Counted from the stretch's first letter, positions 10,166-19,383 are shown. The stretch is 64,000 nucleotides of DNA from B10-G9 sp963712165 (GCA_963712165.1 CAVQGY010000001.1:558001-622000), one strand, 5' to 3'. The notes: generated by a model not told the origin, from the sequence alone. Translations and numbers: made by a program.

Positions 10166-11627
10166 ATGAAATCCCTTAATGTCCTCTTTCTCTGTTCTGA
10201 AGCTGCTCCACTGATCAAAGTCGGTGGATTAGGAGATGTGGCTGGATCTCTTCCGGCCGCCCTGCGCGCCCTGCCGGGGGGGCCAGATGTCCGGGTTTGC
10301 CTTCCATTGTACAAATCGATCCGTCAATTGAATCTTGGTCTGACTCCAGCGGCCAGCTTTGAGATCTCGCACAAAGACGGTCCACTTCGAGCAGAAGTTT
10401 TCCAAAGCTCTGTGGACGGTGTTCCGTTCTATTATATTGATGGCGCTCCAATTCACTCCTCGGATTCTGTTTATAGCGGGAATAATGACCAGGATGGATT
10501 AAAGTTCACATTCTTTTCTTTAGCTGCCATGGAATTGGCAAGAATGATCGATTGGAGACCGGACATCATTCACGCCCATGATTGGCACACAGCGCCAGCA
10601 GTTTATAAATTGTCCAGGGTCAGAAAGGAGGATGATTATTTCCACCGGACCAGGTCACTTCTCACGGTCCATAACCTGCCTTACCTTGGTGCTGGTTCTG
10701 AGAATGCATTAACAGAGTTCGGACTTCCACCAGCCCGGGATTCAATCCTTCCTGTCTGGGCCAATGGACTTCCCCTGCCCCTGGGCTTGCTGTCAGCCGA
10801 CAAGATCAATACAGTATCGCCGGGATACGCCGAAGAAATACTCACAACCGAGTTTGGATCCGGGCTTGGAGGAATTTTTATTGACCCGCCAGACTGATAT
10901 CAGCGGAATCCTCAATGGACTTGATCAGAAATGCTGGGATCCGGAAATTGATTCTGATATACTCCACAACTATGCTGCGGATTCCCTGGACAACCGAGTG
11001 AAAAATAAGATCAGCCTGCAGGAAGAATTGGGGCTGGATATCGATCCCAACAAACCCCTGCTGGCCATGATCAACAGAATGGATTACCAGAAAGGCGTCG
11101 ATCTGGTCCCTGATGCCTTGAGAGAGATTGTGGATCTCGATTGGCAGGCCGTTATCCTGGGCACGGGCGATCCGGAACTGGAGTCCGCCGCCAAGCAGCT
11201 TGATAGTGACTATGCGCAAGTAGTAACAGTCCTCAAGTATAGTGACAGAATAGCCAGACGCATTTATGGAAGTAGTGATATCATCCTCATTCCTTCCCGC
11301 TACGAACCCTGCGGTTTGACCCAGATGATCGGCATGCGCTATGGATGTGTCCCATTGGCCCGCTCTACAGGCGGTTTAAAAGACACCATCATCGATTACC
11401 ATTCAAACCGCAGAGCCCAGAGCACTGGATTCCTTTTCCAACAGGTATCCTCCTCTGCCCTGGCAAAAACCATTCGGCGCGCCCTGGATATCTACCCCGA
11501 TAAACGCCGCTGGACCGGATTGCAGCGCCGGGGAATGAAGGCTGACTTTTCATGGGAGAAATCAGCAAGGAAATATTGGAATTTATATAAGGAATTGCAG
11601 GAAAGAACGTTGAACGTTCAAGGTTGA
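10166..11627 (+). CDS. glgA: Glycogen synthase (GT5), one frameshift
   Basis: It transfers glucose from ADP- or UDP-glucose to the growing alpha-1,4-glucan. The reading frame is continuous from the ATG at 10166 to about 10870 and then continues one frame over to the stop at 11627. Removing a single base in the G-rich stretch near 10865-10875 joins them (GSG then LEEFLLTRQT), giving about 487 residues, the usual length. KVGGLGDVAGSLP (residues about 18-30) is the ADP-glucose-binding signature, HAHDWHTA lies near 138, and EPCGLTQMIGMRYG near 380 is the second signature. The last residues (after LQE) and the stop codon lie inside a short repeat at 11606-11636, so the native C-terminus may have been altered. 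malQ follows in the same direction, implying glycogen metabolism. Confidence 0.9.
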
Positions 11628-11636
11628 AGGTTAAAG
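11606..11636. repeat. AACGTTGAACGTT-type short repeat, left flank
   Basis: A run of AACGTTGAAC/GGTTGAAGG units at the 3' end of glgA. Related units in inverted orientation lie at 12111-12149, so the pair brackets the four-helix-bundle gene. A third copy is at 48327-48358. Confidence 0.65.
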
Positions 11637-11637
11637 A

Positions 11638-12030
11638 TTACTCATTCTTTAAGTTCCTGGAATATGATTGGTCCTTGAGATAATAGATGAACCTATAGAT
11701 CTGGCTGCTGCACTTCTGGATTTGATCAATGAGGAAATGAAACTGCTCTTTGGAAATATACCTGAGATCATATGCAATATATAGCTGCGAACGGACTTCT
11801 CCCGCGGAAGCCTTTGCGTGGCCGAGATAATTAATGAATTGGGCTTGCGTATTACTCTCAAATCCTTCAGCAATATTTGACATTACACTGACTGCGGCTC
11901 TTCGAATTTGATTCCTGAACCCAAAATCTCGACCGAATTTCCCCTCATCGCTCAGCATATATACTTGTCTAGTGATCTCGCGCGCTGCTTGCCAGGCGTG
12001 TATCTCTTCAAACCGTTTGATTGCTGCCAT
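11638..12030 (-). CDS. Four-helix bundle protein (23S rRNA IVS / S23 family)
   Basis: A 130-residue protein with the family pattern: IHAWQAAREITRQVY at the N-terminus, FRNQIRRAAVSVMSNIAEGF near residues 42-61, then FINYLGHAKASAGEVRSQL. This family was first seen encoded in intervening sequences of 23S rRNA genes and folds as a homopentameric four-helix bundle; its role is unknown. Here it is not in an rRNA gene. It lies antisense between glgA and malQ, bracketed by inverted short repeats. That context looks like an inserted cassette rather than part of glycogen metabolism. Confidence 0.9.
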   Translation of the reverse strand: MAAIKRFEEIHAWQAAREITRQVYMLSDEGKFGRDFGFRNQIRRAAVSVMSNIAEGFESNTQAQFINYLGHAKASAGEVRSQLYIAYDLRYISKEQFHFLIDQIQKCSSQIYRFIYYLKDQSYSRNLKNE

Positions 12031-12110
12031 ATACTTATGCCCCCTTCAAACTCTCCTATGTCCTTACAATATCGAATAATCTGAAACATATCAATAGTGT
12101 CCCAAAATTA

Positions 12111-12149
12111 AAACGTTCAACATTTAACGTTCAACATTCAACGATTAAC
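12111..12149. repeat. AACGTTCAACATT-type short repeat, right flank
   Basis: Tandem units ACGTTCAACATTTAACGTTC are followed by AACATTCAACG. This is the inverted-orientation counterpart of the repeat at 11606-11636, on the other side of the four-helix-bundle gene. Confidence 0.65.
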
Positions 12150-12244
12150 ATCATCCCTCTCCTTTTCCTCACTGATCAGTTTTCTATCTTCATTTATTAT
12201 TTATTTAGGTAGTATAATCACTGACATTTAGATAAGTGTTTAAT

Positions 12245-13739
12245 ATGAAATTCACACGCTCATCCGGAATTCTCCTCCACCCCACCAGCCTTCCTGGCCC
12301 ATATGGAATTGGCGATATAGGTCCTCAGGCTCGACGCTGGATAGATTTCCTGGCCGATAGTCAGACCGGATTATGGCAAATACTCCCGCTGGGACCAACA
12401 GGGTATGAAGATTCCCCCTATCAGACTTTTTCCAGCTTTGCAGGCAATCCTTATCTGATCAGTCCAGATGACCTGATCCGAAGAAACCTGCTGCATCCCA
12501 ATGACCTGAAGAATGCCCCGGATTTCAATCCTCGATCAGTAGAATATGGCGAGGTCATTCCCTGGAAATTGGATCTTCTGGGTAGATCCTTTCTACAATT
12601 TCAGAATCAGCAGGGAGAGATCAAGTCTACAGCTGATGCATTCTACTTAGAGCAAAAAGACTGGCTGGATGATTTTGCCCTCTTCATGGCACTGAAGGAG
12701 TTCCATGGCGGGAAACCCTGGACCTTATGGCGCCCTGAATACAGGGATAAGGATCCCCAGGCACTGGAGGACTTCCGGGCAAAGAATCCCTTTGCATTTG
12801 AACGCCAAAAGTATTTCCAGTTCTTGTTCTATCTCCAATGGAAGGACCTTCGTGACTATGCGAAGAAAAATAATGTCAAGATCATCGGTGATATTCCCAT
12901 CTTCATCGCCCATGATAGTGCGGACGCCTGGTCAAATCGTTATTTATTCCATTTTGACGAGAAAGGCCTTCCCACGGTGGTCGCAGGAGTACCTCCAGAT
13001 TACTTCTCGGAAACAGGCCAGCTCTGGGGTAATCCTCTCTATCGCTGGGATGTCCATCAACAAGAGGACTATAATTGGTGGCTCAAACGTCTCCGATCCA
13101 TTTTCGACATGGTAGATATCGTTCGCCTGGACCATTTCAGGGGTTTTGCTAACTACTGGGAAATCCCTGCTGAGGAAGAAACCGCCATTAATGGTCGGTG
13201 GGTCACGGGTCCGGGAGCAAGTTTCCTGAGCCGGGTGGAATCATGAATTTGGCGGTCTGCCGATCATCGCTGAAGACCTGGGAGAAATCTCCCCAGAGGT
13301 TTACCAGCTGCGGGATCAGTTTGACCTTCCCGGGATGAAAATCCTGGTATTCGCTTTTGATAGTGGCGAATCCAATGTATTCTTACCTCACCACTATCCG
13401 GAGAATTGTGTCGTATACACCGGAACCCATGACAATGACACCGCGCTGGGATGGTTCAGGCGAATCGGCCAGGACGAAAGGAACTTCGCTCTGCAGTACC
13501 TCGATTCCTCAGGAGAGGATATATCCTGGGATCTGATCAACGCTGCCTGGAAATCCAGGGCTGTTTTTGCCCTCGCACCCTTACAGGATCTGCTGCGCCT
13601 GGATAACAGCGCCCGGATGAACTACCCGGGGGAACCCCAGGGGAATTGGCGCTGGCGCTTCTCTGAAGCTGATCTGAACGAGGATTTGAAAGATAAACTG
13701 AAGGAAATCAATCAAAGATATAAGCGGTCCTCAACCTAA
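12245..13739 (+). CDS. malQ: 4-alpha-glucanotransferase (amylomaltase, GH77), one frameshift
   Basis: It transfers alpha-1,4-glucan segments between maltodextrins. Two frames join near 13240-13255: the first ends at a TGA (13244-13246) after RVES, and the second carries EFGGLPIIAEDLG onward to 13739, giving about 498 residues, normal for GH77. Motifs visible are SGILLHPTSLPGPYGIGDIG at the start, GDIPIFIAHDSADAW near 217, VRLDHFRGF near 294 (Asp nucleophile), IIAEDLG near 342 (Glu acid/base) and TGTHDNDT near 392. The start is ATG 12245, with a GTG three codons earlier as an alternative. A TATAAT lies at 12213-12218, about 26 bases before the start, so the leader is short and I see no good Shine-Dalgarno sequence. 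Confidence 0.9.
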
Positions 13740-13846
13740 GCAGGATACAGCTCAATGAGCGGAGCAACATCCTGAGGATGGCCCGCAGTTGAAATGGCGT
13801 GCGAGAATCCAAGATCAATCATTAGAATACTATTTTCTTTTAACTG

Positions 13847-13852
13847 TATAAT
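13847..13852 (+). promoter_or_regulatory. Possible -10 box of a leaderless transcript
   Basis: A consensus TATAAT ends six bases before the ATG at 13859, the spacing expected if transcription starts at the start codon itself. No Shine-Dalgarno sequence precedes this ATG. The -35 region is not recognisable, so this rests on the -10 match and spacing only. Confidence 0.35.
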
Positions 13853-13858
13853 TTGTCT

Positions 13859-14839
13859 ATGCTGAACAAGAAAAATCCCCAGATCTTTTTTACGGTAGGA
13901 GTAATGCTAGTTCTATCCGGCTGCATATCAAAACCGGACGCAGAAGTTGAAACCGGGCAGATCGCTGTTGAAGAAACCAAGGAAATTACCGTACTGCCAG
14001 CAACCTCCCTCCCAACTTCTACAGCAGTACCTTCGAGCACACCAACTCCCACTGAGATCCCACCAACCCCTACCCCGATCGTAGTGCTGCCACCAGAACC
14101 GATCGAGATCCAGTTTGCGGCTTCTGACGGGCAGGAGCTATCAGGGCTGTATTACCCCGCGGATGAAAATCCTGCCCCTATCCTGGTGCTTATGACCTGG
14201 TCGCGGGGCAACCAGAGCGAATGGGAAGAGATCGCCTATTGGCTGCAAGGCAGAGGTTTATTAGCCAGGGAAATAAATGCCAGAGATACCTGGAAAAACT
14301 CCCGATGGTACCCGGAACGAACTCTCGAGATACCTCTCGGTGTATTCACCTTCAATTTCCGTGCCTGCGAGGGAGAAGATGGCTGTCAGGCTTATCTGCC
14401 AGCAGAATGGTTGCTGGATGCCCAGGCAGCCTTGGAAACGGTTTCCAGGCTGCAAGGTGCTGACCCGGGGAAGATTCTGGCAGCAGGTGCTTCGATCGGT
14501 GCGGATGGCGCGGTTGACAGCTGCGCCTGGTTGAACACAACAGAGCTGGGAACATGCCTGGGGGCTTTCGCTCTCTCTCCTGCCTCTTTCTTAACAATAG
14601 ACTTTCACACATCTACGGATGCTTTGTTAGCCCAGAAAGAGCCTGCTGTGGTGTATTGTCTCTACGGCCTCTATGACGCTGCCGCCAAAGAAACTTGTGG
14701 GAATTATCAGGAGATCCGGACGATAAATTATGGCTATACATTTGACCACGGCCTGGAGCTGATTCTGGTTGACCGCAGACCGGATCCATTGAACTTACTT
14801 CAAGAATTCATCCTTGAGGGATTGGGAGGAACCCAATGA
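13859..14839 (+). CDS. Lipoprotein, alpha/beta-hydrolase-like
   Basis: A lipoprotein signal sequence ends with the lipobox VLSGC (Cys near residue 23). A Pro/Thr-rich linker with PTPTEIPPTPTPI follows, then a hydrolase-like domain starting near residue 83 (IQFAASDGQELSGLYYP, LVLMTWSRGNQSEW). The stretch GASIGADGAV near residue 210 has the shape of a nucleophile elbow (GxSxG), with Ser as the predicted nucleophile. FDHGLELI near the end would supply the His. Conserved pairs of Cys (RACEGEDGC) suggest disulfides outside the membrane. The closest broad group is dienelactone-hydrolase-like enzymes; the substrate is unknown. A TTG at 13853 could also initiate. The stop overlaps the next gene's ATG (ATGA), so the two are co-translated. 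Confidence 0.7.
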   Translation: MLNKKNPQIFFTVGVMLVLSGCISKPDAEVETGQIAVEETKEITVLPATSLPTSTAVPSSTPTPTEIPPTPTPIVVLPPEPIEIQFAASDGQELSGLYYPADENPAPILVLMTWSRGNQSEWEEIAYWLQGRGLLAREINARDTWKNSRWYPERTLEIPLGVFTFNFRACEGEDGCQAYLPAEWLLDAQAALETVSRLQGADPGKILAAGASIGADGAVDSCAWLNTTELGTCLGAFALSPASFLTIDFHTSTDALLAQKEPAVVYCLYGLYDAAAKETCGNYQEIRTINYGYTFDHGLELILVDRRPDPLNLLQEFILEGLGGTQ

Positions 14840-15888
14840 GAAAAATCCTTCCGGGCTTACTTATCCTTTGTGCTGGATTGATCTTCACTAGCTGCTCTAC
14901 AAGCAGTGAGCCAAGTCCAGTCAGAGAGCAAATATCATCCGATCCACCAATAATAACCCAAACGCCAATTCCCACAATTGAGGAGATCACAGTTCCGACC
15001 GATACACTTGAACCAACCCCTAGCCCAGAACCTCCTACAGCCACTCCCCTCCCAGATGCGATCTGCAATGGTCCGGACAAGGCCATGACAATATTAGTAG
15101 TTGGTACGGATAACCGGTGGAGGAGCTACCTTTACGGGATGGCGGATTCGATCATGATCATACGGGTGGACTATATCACCGGTGAAGTGGCACTAATGGG
15201 GATCCCACGAGGGCTTTGGGTGGAAATCCCAGATATTGAAGAGGTTGAGGATGGGCGCACGCATGGAAAGATCACCCAGGCGTACTTCTTTGGGACAGAG
15301 GGGATGGGCTATTTCAGTGGTACAGGATATGGAGCAGGATTGTTGGCAGAGACAATCCGCCATAATTATGGAATCGTCATCGACAAGTATATAGCTGTAA
15401 ACATGAAAGCGTTCAGTGATATCATAGACGCGATCGGGGGTATCAAGATCTATAATTCCTACCCTCTCTATTCATACCAGAAAACCGATCCTGTCTTACC
15501 AATTGGAGGATATGTATTTTCGGGGCAAGACGCCCTAATGTATGCTCGCCATCGAGATCCCAGAAATTCGCAGGACAGAATAGATCGGCAAGCAATCATA
15601 TTGAAAGCGGTTCATGAACAGGTTTTTTCCCTGGCATCCATACCGAAGATCCCTGAATTTATAGGAATCTATAAGGATAATGTCCTGACGGATCTGTCAC
15701 TGGCTGAGATAAGCCAACTTGCCTGTGTGGCAGCTAAAACCAATCTGGAAGAAGTGGTATTCACTCGAATTCCAAAAGATTTATTAGAGATAGCAAACTG
15801 GGAAGGATCTCCCTGGGTGGAACATGAACCCGGAAGTGTGTCCAAGGTGTTGAAAGATTTTATGGAAGGGATCTATCCTGAGCAATAA
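14836..15888 (+). CDS. LCP family lipoprotein
   Basis: 350 residues. The N-terminus is a lipoprotein signal with the lipobox FTSC (Cys about 20), then a Pro/Thr-rich linker (to about 75), then the LCP domain starting at MTILVVGTDNRW. Family features are ADSIMIIRVD, GIPRGLWVEIPD, the IDAIGGI segment near 200, and YARHRDPRNSQDRIDRQ near 237, which supplies the conserved Arg residues that bind the lipid pyrophosphate. It would transfer a lipid-linked glycan to the wall. The coding sequence overlaps the stop of the upstream lipoprotein gene by four bases. It is paralogous to the protein at 1-858. The great polysaccharide locus beginning 300 bases downstream, in the opposite orientation, is a plausible source of its substrate. 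Confidence 0.9.
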   Translation: MRKILPGLLILCAGLIFTSCSTSSEPSPVREQISSDPPIITQTPIPTIEEITVPTDTLEPTPSPEPPTATPLPDAICNGPDKAMTILVVGTDNRWRSYLYGMADSIMIIRVDYITGEVALMGIPRGLWVEIPDIEEVEDGRTHGKITQAYFFGTEGMGYFSGTGYGAGLLAETIRHNYGIVIDKYIAVNMKAFSDIIDAIGGIKIYNSYPLYSYQKTDPVLPIGGYVFSGQDALMYARHRDPRNSQDRIDRQAIILKAVHEQVFSLASIPKIPEFIGIYKDNVLTDLSLAEISQLACVAAKTNLEEVVFTRIPKDLLEIANWEGSPWVEHEPGSVSKVLKDFMEGIYPEQ

Positions 15889-15931
15889 ATGATACAAACC
15901 ATCCTATGGATATCTTTTGCACATAAGAAGA

Positions 15932-15959
15932 ATAGGAGCGAGCCGCGGCTCGCTCCTAT
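15932..15959. terminator. Perfect 28-bp palindrome after the LCP gene
   Basis: A 14-base arm (ATAGGAGCGAGCCG) is followed directly by its exact reverse complement, with no spacer, 44 bases after the LCP stop. It lies at the convergence of the plus-strand block and the minus-strand locus. It could act as a bidirectional terminator hairpin, though there is no clear U-tract; it also fits the local REP-like element type. Confidence 0.55.
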
Positions 15960-15970
15960 CATGTTAATCT

Positions 15971-16086
15971 GTCATTGCGAAGAGCCCGAGTCCAGCGAGG
16001 GCGATGAAGCAATCTGATGTGTTAGATAAAAAAAACTCGTGCTACAGATTGCCGCGTCAGTCACTTCGTTCCTTCCTCGTAATGAC
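15971..16086. mobile_element. MITE-like element with GTCATTGCGA terminal inverted repeats
   Basis: It begins with GTCATTGCGA and ends with TCGTAATGAC (inverted, one mismatch). Inside are a second inverted pair, GAAGCAATCT and AGATTGCCGCGTC, around an A-rich centre. There is no coding capacity. Elements of this CATTGCGA...GCAATCT form are common non-autonomous intergenic repeats in several bacterial phyla. A half copy (GAGATTGCCACG...GCTCGCAATGAC) lies at about 48249-48287. Confidence 0.65.
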
Positions 16087-16100
16087 AGGGGAAAGAAAAC

Positions 16101-16121
16101 GGGCAAGCCGATGGCTTGCCC
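16101..16121. repeat. GGGCAAGCC-GAT-GGCTTGCCC palindrome
   Basis: Nine-base arms flank a GAT spacer, the same layout as the GGGCGACCC-GAT element at 9912, and are followed by CTAC. It sits 50 bases beyond the stop of the minus-strand zinc-ribbon gene and may end its transcript. Confidence 0.6.
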
Positions 16122-16173
16122 CTACAATCTATTCATAAGGTATAGGATCCTATAGTTATCCCCCTTTTTGCTC

Positions 16174-16383
16174 TTATTCGCTTTCTTTCTCTTCCGTACT
16201 ATACTCCCAGGTTGGTGCTGCGTGGAGGAGCTGATCTTTGGATACGCGATTTGCCTTTCTACATTTGGGGCAGCGGAAATCATAATGCACAAGATCTTCC
16301 TCGTGCAAGATATTTAAAGCACTCTCAACATTTGCTCGACTGATGGAAATGGGCATTTTACAGCTGTAGCAGCGAATTTGCAT
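16174..16383 (-). CDS. Small zinc-ribbon protein
   Basis: A 69-residue protein with two CxxC pairs, IRCYSCKM at residues about 4-7 and FRCPKCRKAN at about 38-41, spaced as in a treble-clef or zinc-ribbon fold. The tail is acidic (STEEKESE). A good Shine-Dalgarno (GAGGA) precedes the ATG at 16383. No enzymatic residues are seen; it may bind nucleic acid or be a chaperone-like zinc protein. It sits between the LCP gene and the 3' end of the polysaccharide locus and need not belong to either. Confidence 0.7.
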   Translation of the reverse strand: MQIRCYSCKMPISISRANVESALNILHEEDLVHYDFRCPKCRKANRVSKDQLLHAAPTWEYSTEEKESE

Positions 16384-16470
16384 GATATCCTCACAAAAAA
16401 GATACGTATCAGTTTATCCCAATCATACCGGGTGATAGATTTTATCACAGAAGAGCTATAAACCTCTACT

Positions 16471-18309
16471 TCAGTCAGACATCCTCTTCAGGATCCTGCG
16501 CGCATTCTCCGCATCTCCATCATGGGAATATCTAATCAACTCATCCACATCACTCAGGAAAGAACCACCAAGACCACCAGCATCTGTTTGCAGAACTTTA
16601 ATCTTCTCAAACTCTGTTTCCATGGGTTTTTCAGCAGACGTGTACAGTTTCTCTGATAATTTCTCCCCCTGCCGGAGACCTGTGTAGTGAATCTCGATGT
16701 CCTCTTCCGGTGTCAAGCCGGATAATGTGATCAGATCATATGCCAGGTCCAGTATTTTGACCTGGTCCCCCATATCCAGTACAAATATCTCACCATTCTC
16801 GCCCAGAGCTGAAGCCTGCAGCACTAACTGGACTGCTTCCTGAATGGTCATAAAATAACGCTCCATTTCCGGGTGAGTGATTGTCACCGGGCCTCCGCTG
16901 GCGATTTGGCCCTGGAAGAGAGGAATAACACTTCCCCGGCTCCCCAGAACATTTCCGAATCGCACCGTTACATAGGCTTTTCCGCTTTCCCTGGCAGCCT
17001 GGAGGACAACCTTTTCCGCTACCCGTTTGGTCATACCCATCACGGAGGATGGCTCTACAGCTTTATCTGTAGAGATCAATACTAGATTTTCCACACCATA
17101 TTTCTGACAATTTTGGACCAGGGAACGAGTCCCTTCGATATTATTGGTGACAGCCTCTACCAGGTTGTCTTCCATCAGGGGAACGTGTTTATGGGCGGCA
17201 GCGTGGTAGACCACTTCAGGTTGAAACTGATTGAAGATCGCTTCCAAACGAGAGCTGTCCCTGATATCCGCTACCACCAGATCCAATCGATCATCTTTCG
17301 TCTCTCTAGACCAGGAAGTGATCTTTTCCGGCAGACTGTATAGGCTGTTCTCTCCATGTCCCAAGGCAATGATCCGAGATGGATGGCAGCGAGCTATCTG
17401 CTCACAAAGCTCTGATCCTATGGATCCCCCCGCACCGGTAACCAGGACCCTTTTATCTTTTAACAGGGTTTCAACCCGGCGGGAGTGGACTTTGACCGGA
17501 TCGCGGCGAAGCAAGTCTCCAATTTGAACCTCTCGCAATCTGCTGAAACTGACATCGCCGGATATCAGCTCAAAGATTCCCGGGAGGGTTTTCACCTGTA
17601 CTCCCCCTTCTTCGCAAAGCGAGAACACACGGCGAATAACTGAGCCCTCAGCAGTAGGCATGGCAATTACCACTTCATCCACACGATGATTTTGTACAAT
17701 ACCGGGAAGTTCATCCAAAGGGCCTAAGACTGGCACACCATGGATCAGGGTCCCTTGTTTTGCTGGATCGTCGTCCACGAATCCTACTAAATTATCGTCA
17801 ATAAAACGACTTTGGTGGATCTCGCGTGCCACGACCTGGCCTGCATCTCCGGCCCCAGCGATCAGCAGTCTTTTACCCTCAGGGTTCGCATGACCTCCGC
17901 CAGATTGGTATTCCAGCACACGCAGACTCAACCTCGTTCCTCCCATCACAATTAAGGTTAACATACCGTCAATGATTGGAACGGAACGGGGAAAAGGCCC
18001 GCTGAGGATACCAATACCAAATAATGCATACACCATTCCGATAGAGATCAGAGAGGATGCCCCCACCGCCCAGAGGATGGTTAACAGGGAATCCACGCTG
18101 GCATAGCGCCAGAATTGGCGGTAAATGCCCATTAACAGGAAGAATCCCAGCTTTATTACCAGAGAGATCACTGTATAGATCAATAAAGGTTCGACTAATC
18201 TCTCGTTCCAGGGCAGCTGCAACCGCAAGCTGAGAGCAATGCTCGGTGTGAGGGATAATATGAACAAATCTATCAGGAAAAAATGTCGGTTTCTCAATTT
18301 GCGAAGCAT
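16471..18309 (-). CDS. Membrane-bound NDP-sugar 4,6-dehydratase (CapD/WbpM/PglF family)
   Basis: A 612-residue protein, the full length of the large WbpM-type family. Four membrane helices lie in residues about 10-130. A first Rossmann domain contains LLIAGAGDAGQVVAREI (near 148), and a second, catalytic SDR domain starts with VLVTGAGGSIGSELC (near 287). The active-site region LISTDKAVEPSSVMGMTK (near 420) has Met in place of the usual Tyr, as is standard for WbpM/FlaA1-type retaining dehydratases. It converts UDP-GlcNAc to the 4-keto-6-deoxy sugar, the first step toward bacillosamine, QuiNAc or FucNAc. The DegT aminotransferase at 49001 and the priming transferase at 48396 are the expected partners in a bacillosamine-like route. 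Confidence 0.9.
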   Translation of the reverse strand: MLRKLRNRHFFLIDLFILSLTPSIALSLRLQLPWNERLVEPLLIYTVISLVIKLGFFLLMGIYRQFWRYASVDSLLTILWAVGASSLISIGMVYALFGIGILSGPFPRSVPIIDGMLTLIVMGGTRLSLRVLEYQSGGGHANPEGKRLLIAGAGDAGQVVAREIHQSRFIDDNLVGFVDDDPAKQGTLIHGVPVLGPLDELPGIVQNHRVDEVVIAMPTAEGSVIRRVFSLCEEGGVQVKTLPGIFELISGDVSFSRLREVQIGDLLRRDPVKVHSRRVETLLKDKRVLVTGAGGSIGSELCEQIARCHPSRIIALGHGENSLYSLPEKITSWSRETKDDRLDLVVADIRDSSRLEAIFNQFQPEVVYHAAAHKHVPLMEDNLVEAVTNNIEGTRSLVQNCQKYGVENLVLISTDKAVEPSSVMGMTKRVAEKVVLQAARESGKAYVTVRFGNVLGSRGSVIPLFQGQIASGGPVTITHPEMERYFMTIQEAVQLVLQASALGENGEIFVLDMGDQVKILDLAYDLITLSGLTPEEDIEIHYTGLRQGEKLSEKLYTSAEKPMETEFEKIKVLQTDAGGLGGSFLSDVDELIRYSHDGDAENARRILKRMSD

Positions 18310-18327
18310 AAGAGCACTAACCTCATA

Positions 18328-19383
18328 CTATAGGGCATTCACCCCTGAATTATACCTTTTCTCTCGCAATACAGTGAATATGGTAAGCGCCACAAAGGGT
18401 ATGAGGGATAAAATCAAGTAGCCCAACGATAAAATTCCACTAGACTTGAAGTAATAAATAGCCATAATTCCTAAAAATATATTTATCGTCGTATAGGTTA
18501 GTGTTACCTGGGCATGTGAATAGCCCAGTTTTATCAACCTCTGATAGAGATGATCTCTATGGGGTTCTAACCAATCTTTTCCCTTCGGCAGCCGCTTGAT
18601 CAGGGTGGAGGCTGCGTCAAGCAGGAACATCAGCAATAAGATAACCGGGACAATAAAGGGAATTGAATGTACCGTAGCCTGACTTCCAATGATAGCTAAA
18701 GCAGCAAAAATATACCCCAGAAAATTGGATCCACCATCTCCCATAAAGATCTTGGCCTTGGGGAAATTATGGGGTAAAAATCCTAGCGCAGCTGCAAAAA
18801 TGATCGCCGATGCGATAAATACAAGATTGTTTCCTGAGGAATACACAATCGCAGCCAGGAAACCTGACACCAGCAGGGCCTCAAATCCCGCCAGGCCATT
18901 GATTCCATCCATGAAATTAAAGAAGTTGGTCACACCGATCAGCCATAAGAAAGTTACCAGGGGACTCAAAATGCCAAAATGTACGGTCCCTATGATCGGA
19001 AAGGTTATGCTTTGCAAGTGGATACCGAACAGTATGGAAATAATCGTAATACCAATCCAGGCGAGAATCCGCGGAGTCCGCGCAAGAGTAAACAAATCGT
19101 CATAAAAACCCAGGGCAGAAATTGCCAGGCTGGCTAACAGCAGTCCCCAGAAAATGCTCTGATCGAACGCAAGATACAAACCCGCAATGAGAAAGGTCAA
19201 TAAAAATGTCCCAACAATCGCCATCCCCCCGCCCCTTGGAGTTGGCACGCTGTGCGAACGTCTCTCATCAGGAAGATCAATGATCTGATGACGCAAGAAG
19301 ATCTTTTTGAGCGTCCACGTGCCCAGGGTCGAAAGTGTTAAACAGACAAAAAACAGAATGATCACAAATTGTAAATCAATCAT
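18328..19383 (-). CDS. WecA/TagO-like undecaprenyl-phosphate GlcNAc-1-P transferase (GT4 membrane family)
   Basis: A 351-residue polytopic protein with about 10 helices. Family motifs in order are DLPDERRSHSVPTPRGGG (cytoplasmic loop, residues about 37-54), FYDDL near 94 (Mg-binding DD), NFFNFMDGINGLAGF near 155, FMGDGGSNFLGY near 215 and PHRDHLYQRL near 272 (the His-containing loop that sets sugar specificity). It moves a HexNAc-1-phosphate from UDP-HexNAc to undecaprenyl phosphate at the inner face of the membrane, starting a glycan. The gene overlaps the upstream SDR gene by eight bases. A second, unrelated type of priming enzyme is at 48396. Confidence 0.9.
   Translation of the reverse strand: MIDLQFVIILFFVCLTLSTLGTWTLKKIFLRHQIIDLPDERRSHSVPTPRGGGMAIVGTFLLTFLIAGLYLAFDQSIFWGLLLASLAISALGFYDDLFTLARTPRILAWIGITIISILFGIHLQSITFPIIGTVHFGILSPLVTFLWLIGVTNFFNFMDGINGLAGFEALLVSGFLAAIVYSSGNNLVFIASAIIFAAALGFLPHNFPKAKIFMGDGGSNFLGYIFAALAIIGSQATVHSIPFIVPVILLLMFLLDAASTLIKRLPKGKDWLEPHRDHLYQRLIKLGYSHAQVTLTYTTINIFLGIMAIYYFKSSGILSLGYLILSLIPFVALTIFTVLREKRYNSGVNAL

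Noticed and set aside
10850..10890. Programmed frameshift in glgA
   Set aside because: No slippery heptamer with a downstream structure is evident, and similar single-base breaks occur in many unrelated genes here.
11638..12030. Four-helix-bundle gene as evidence of a 23S rRNA intervening sequence
   Set aside because: The flanking sequence is glgA and malQ; no rRNA sequence is present.
16471..18309. Loss of the catalytic Tyr in the CapD/WbpM-type dehydratase
   Set aside because: Met at this position is normal for the WbpM/FlaA1 group and does not indicate inactivation.
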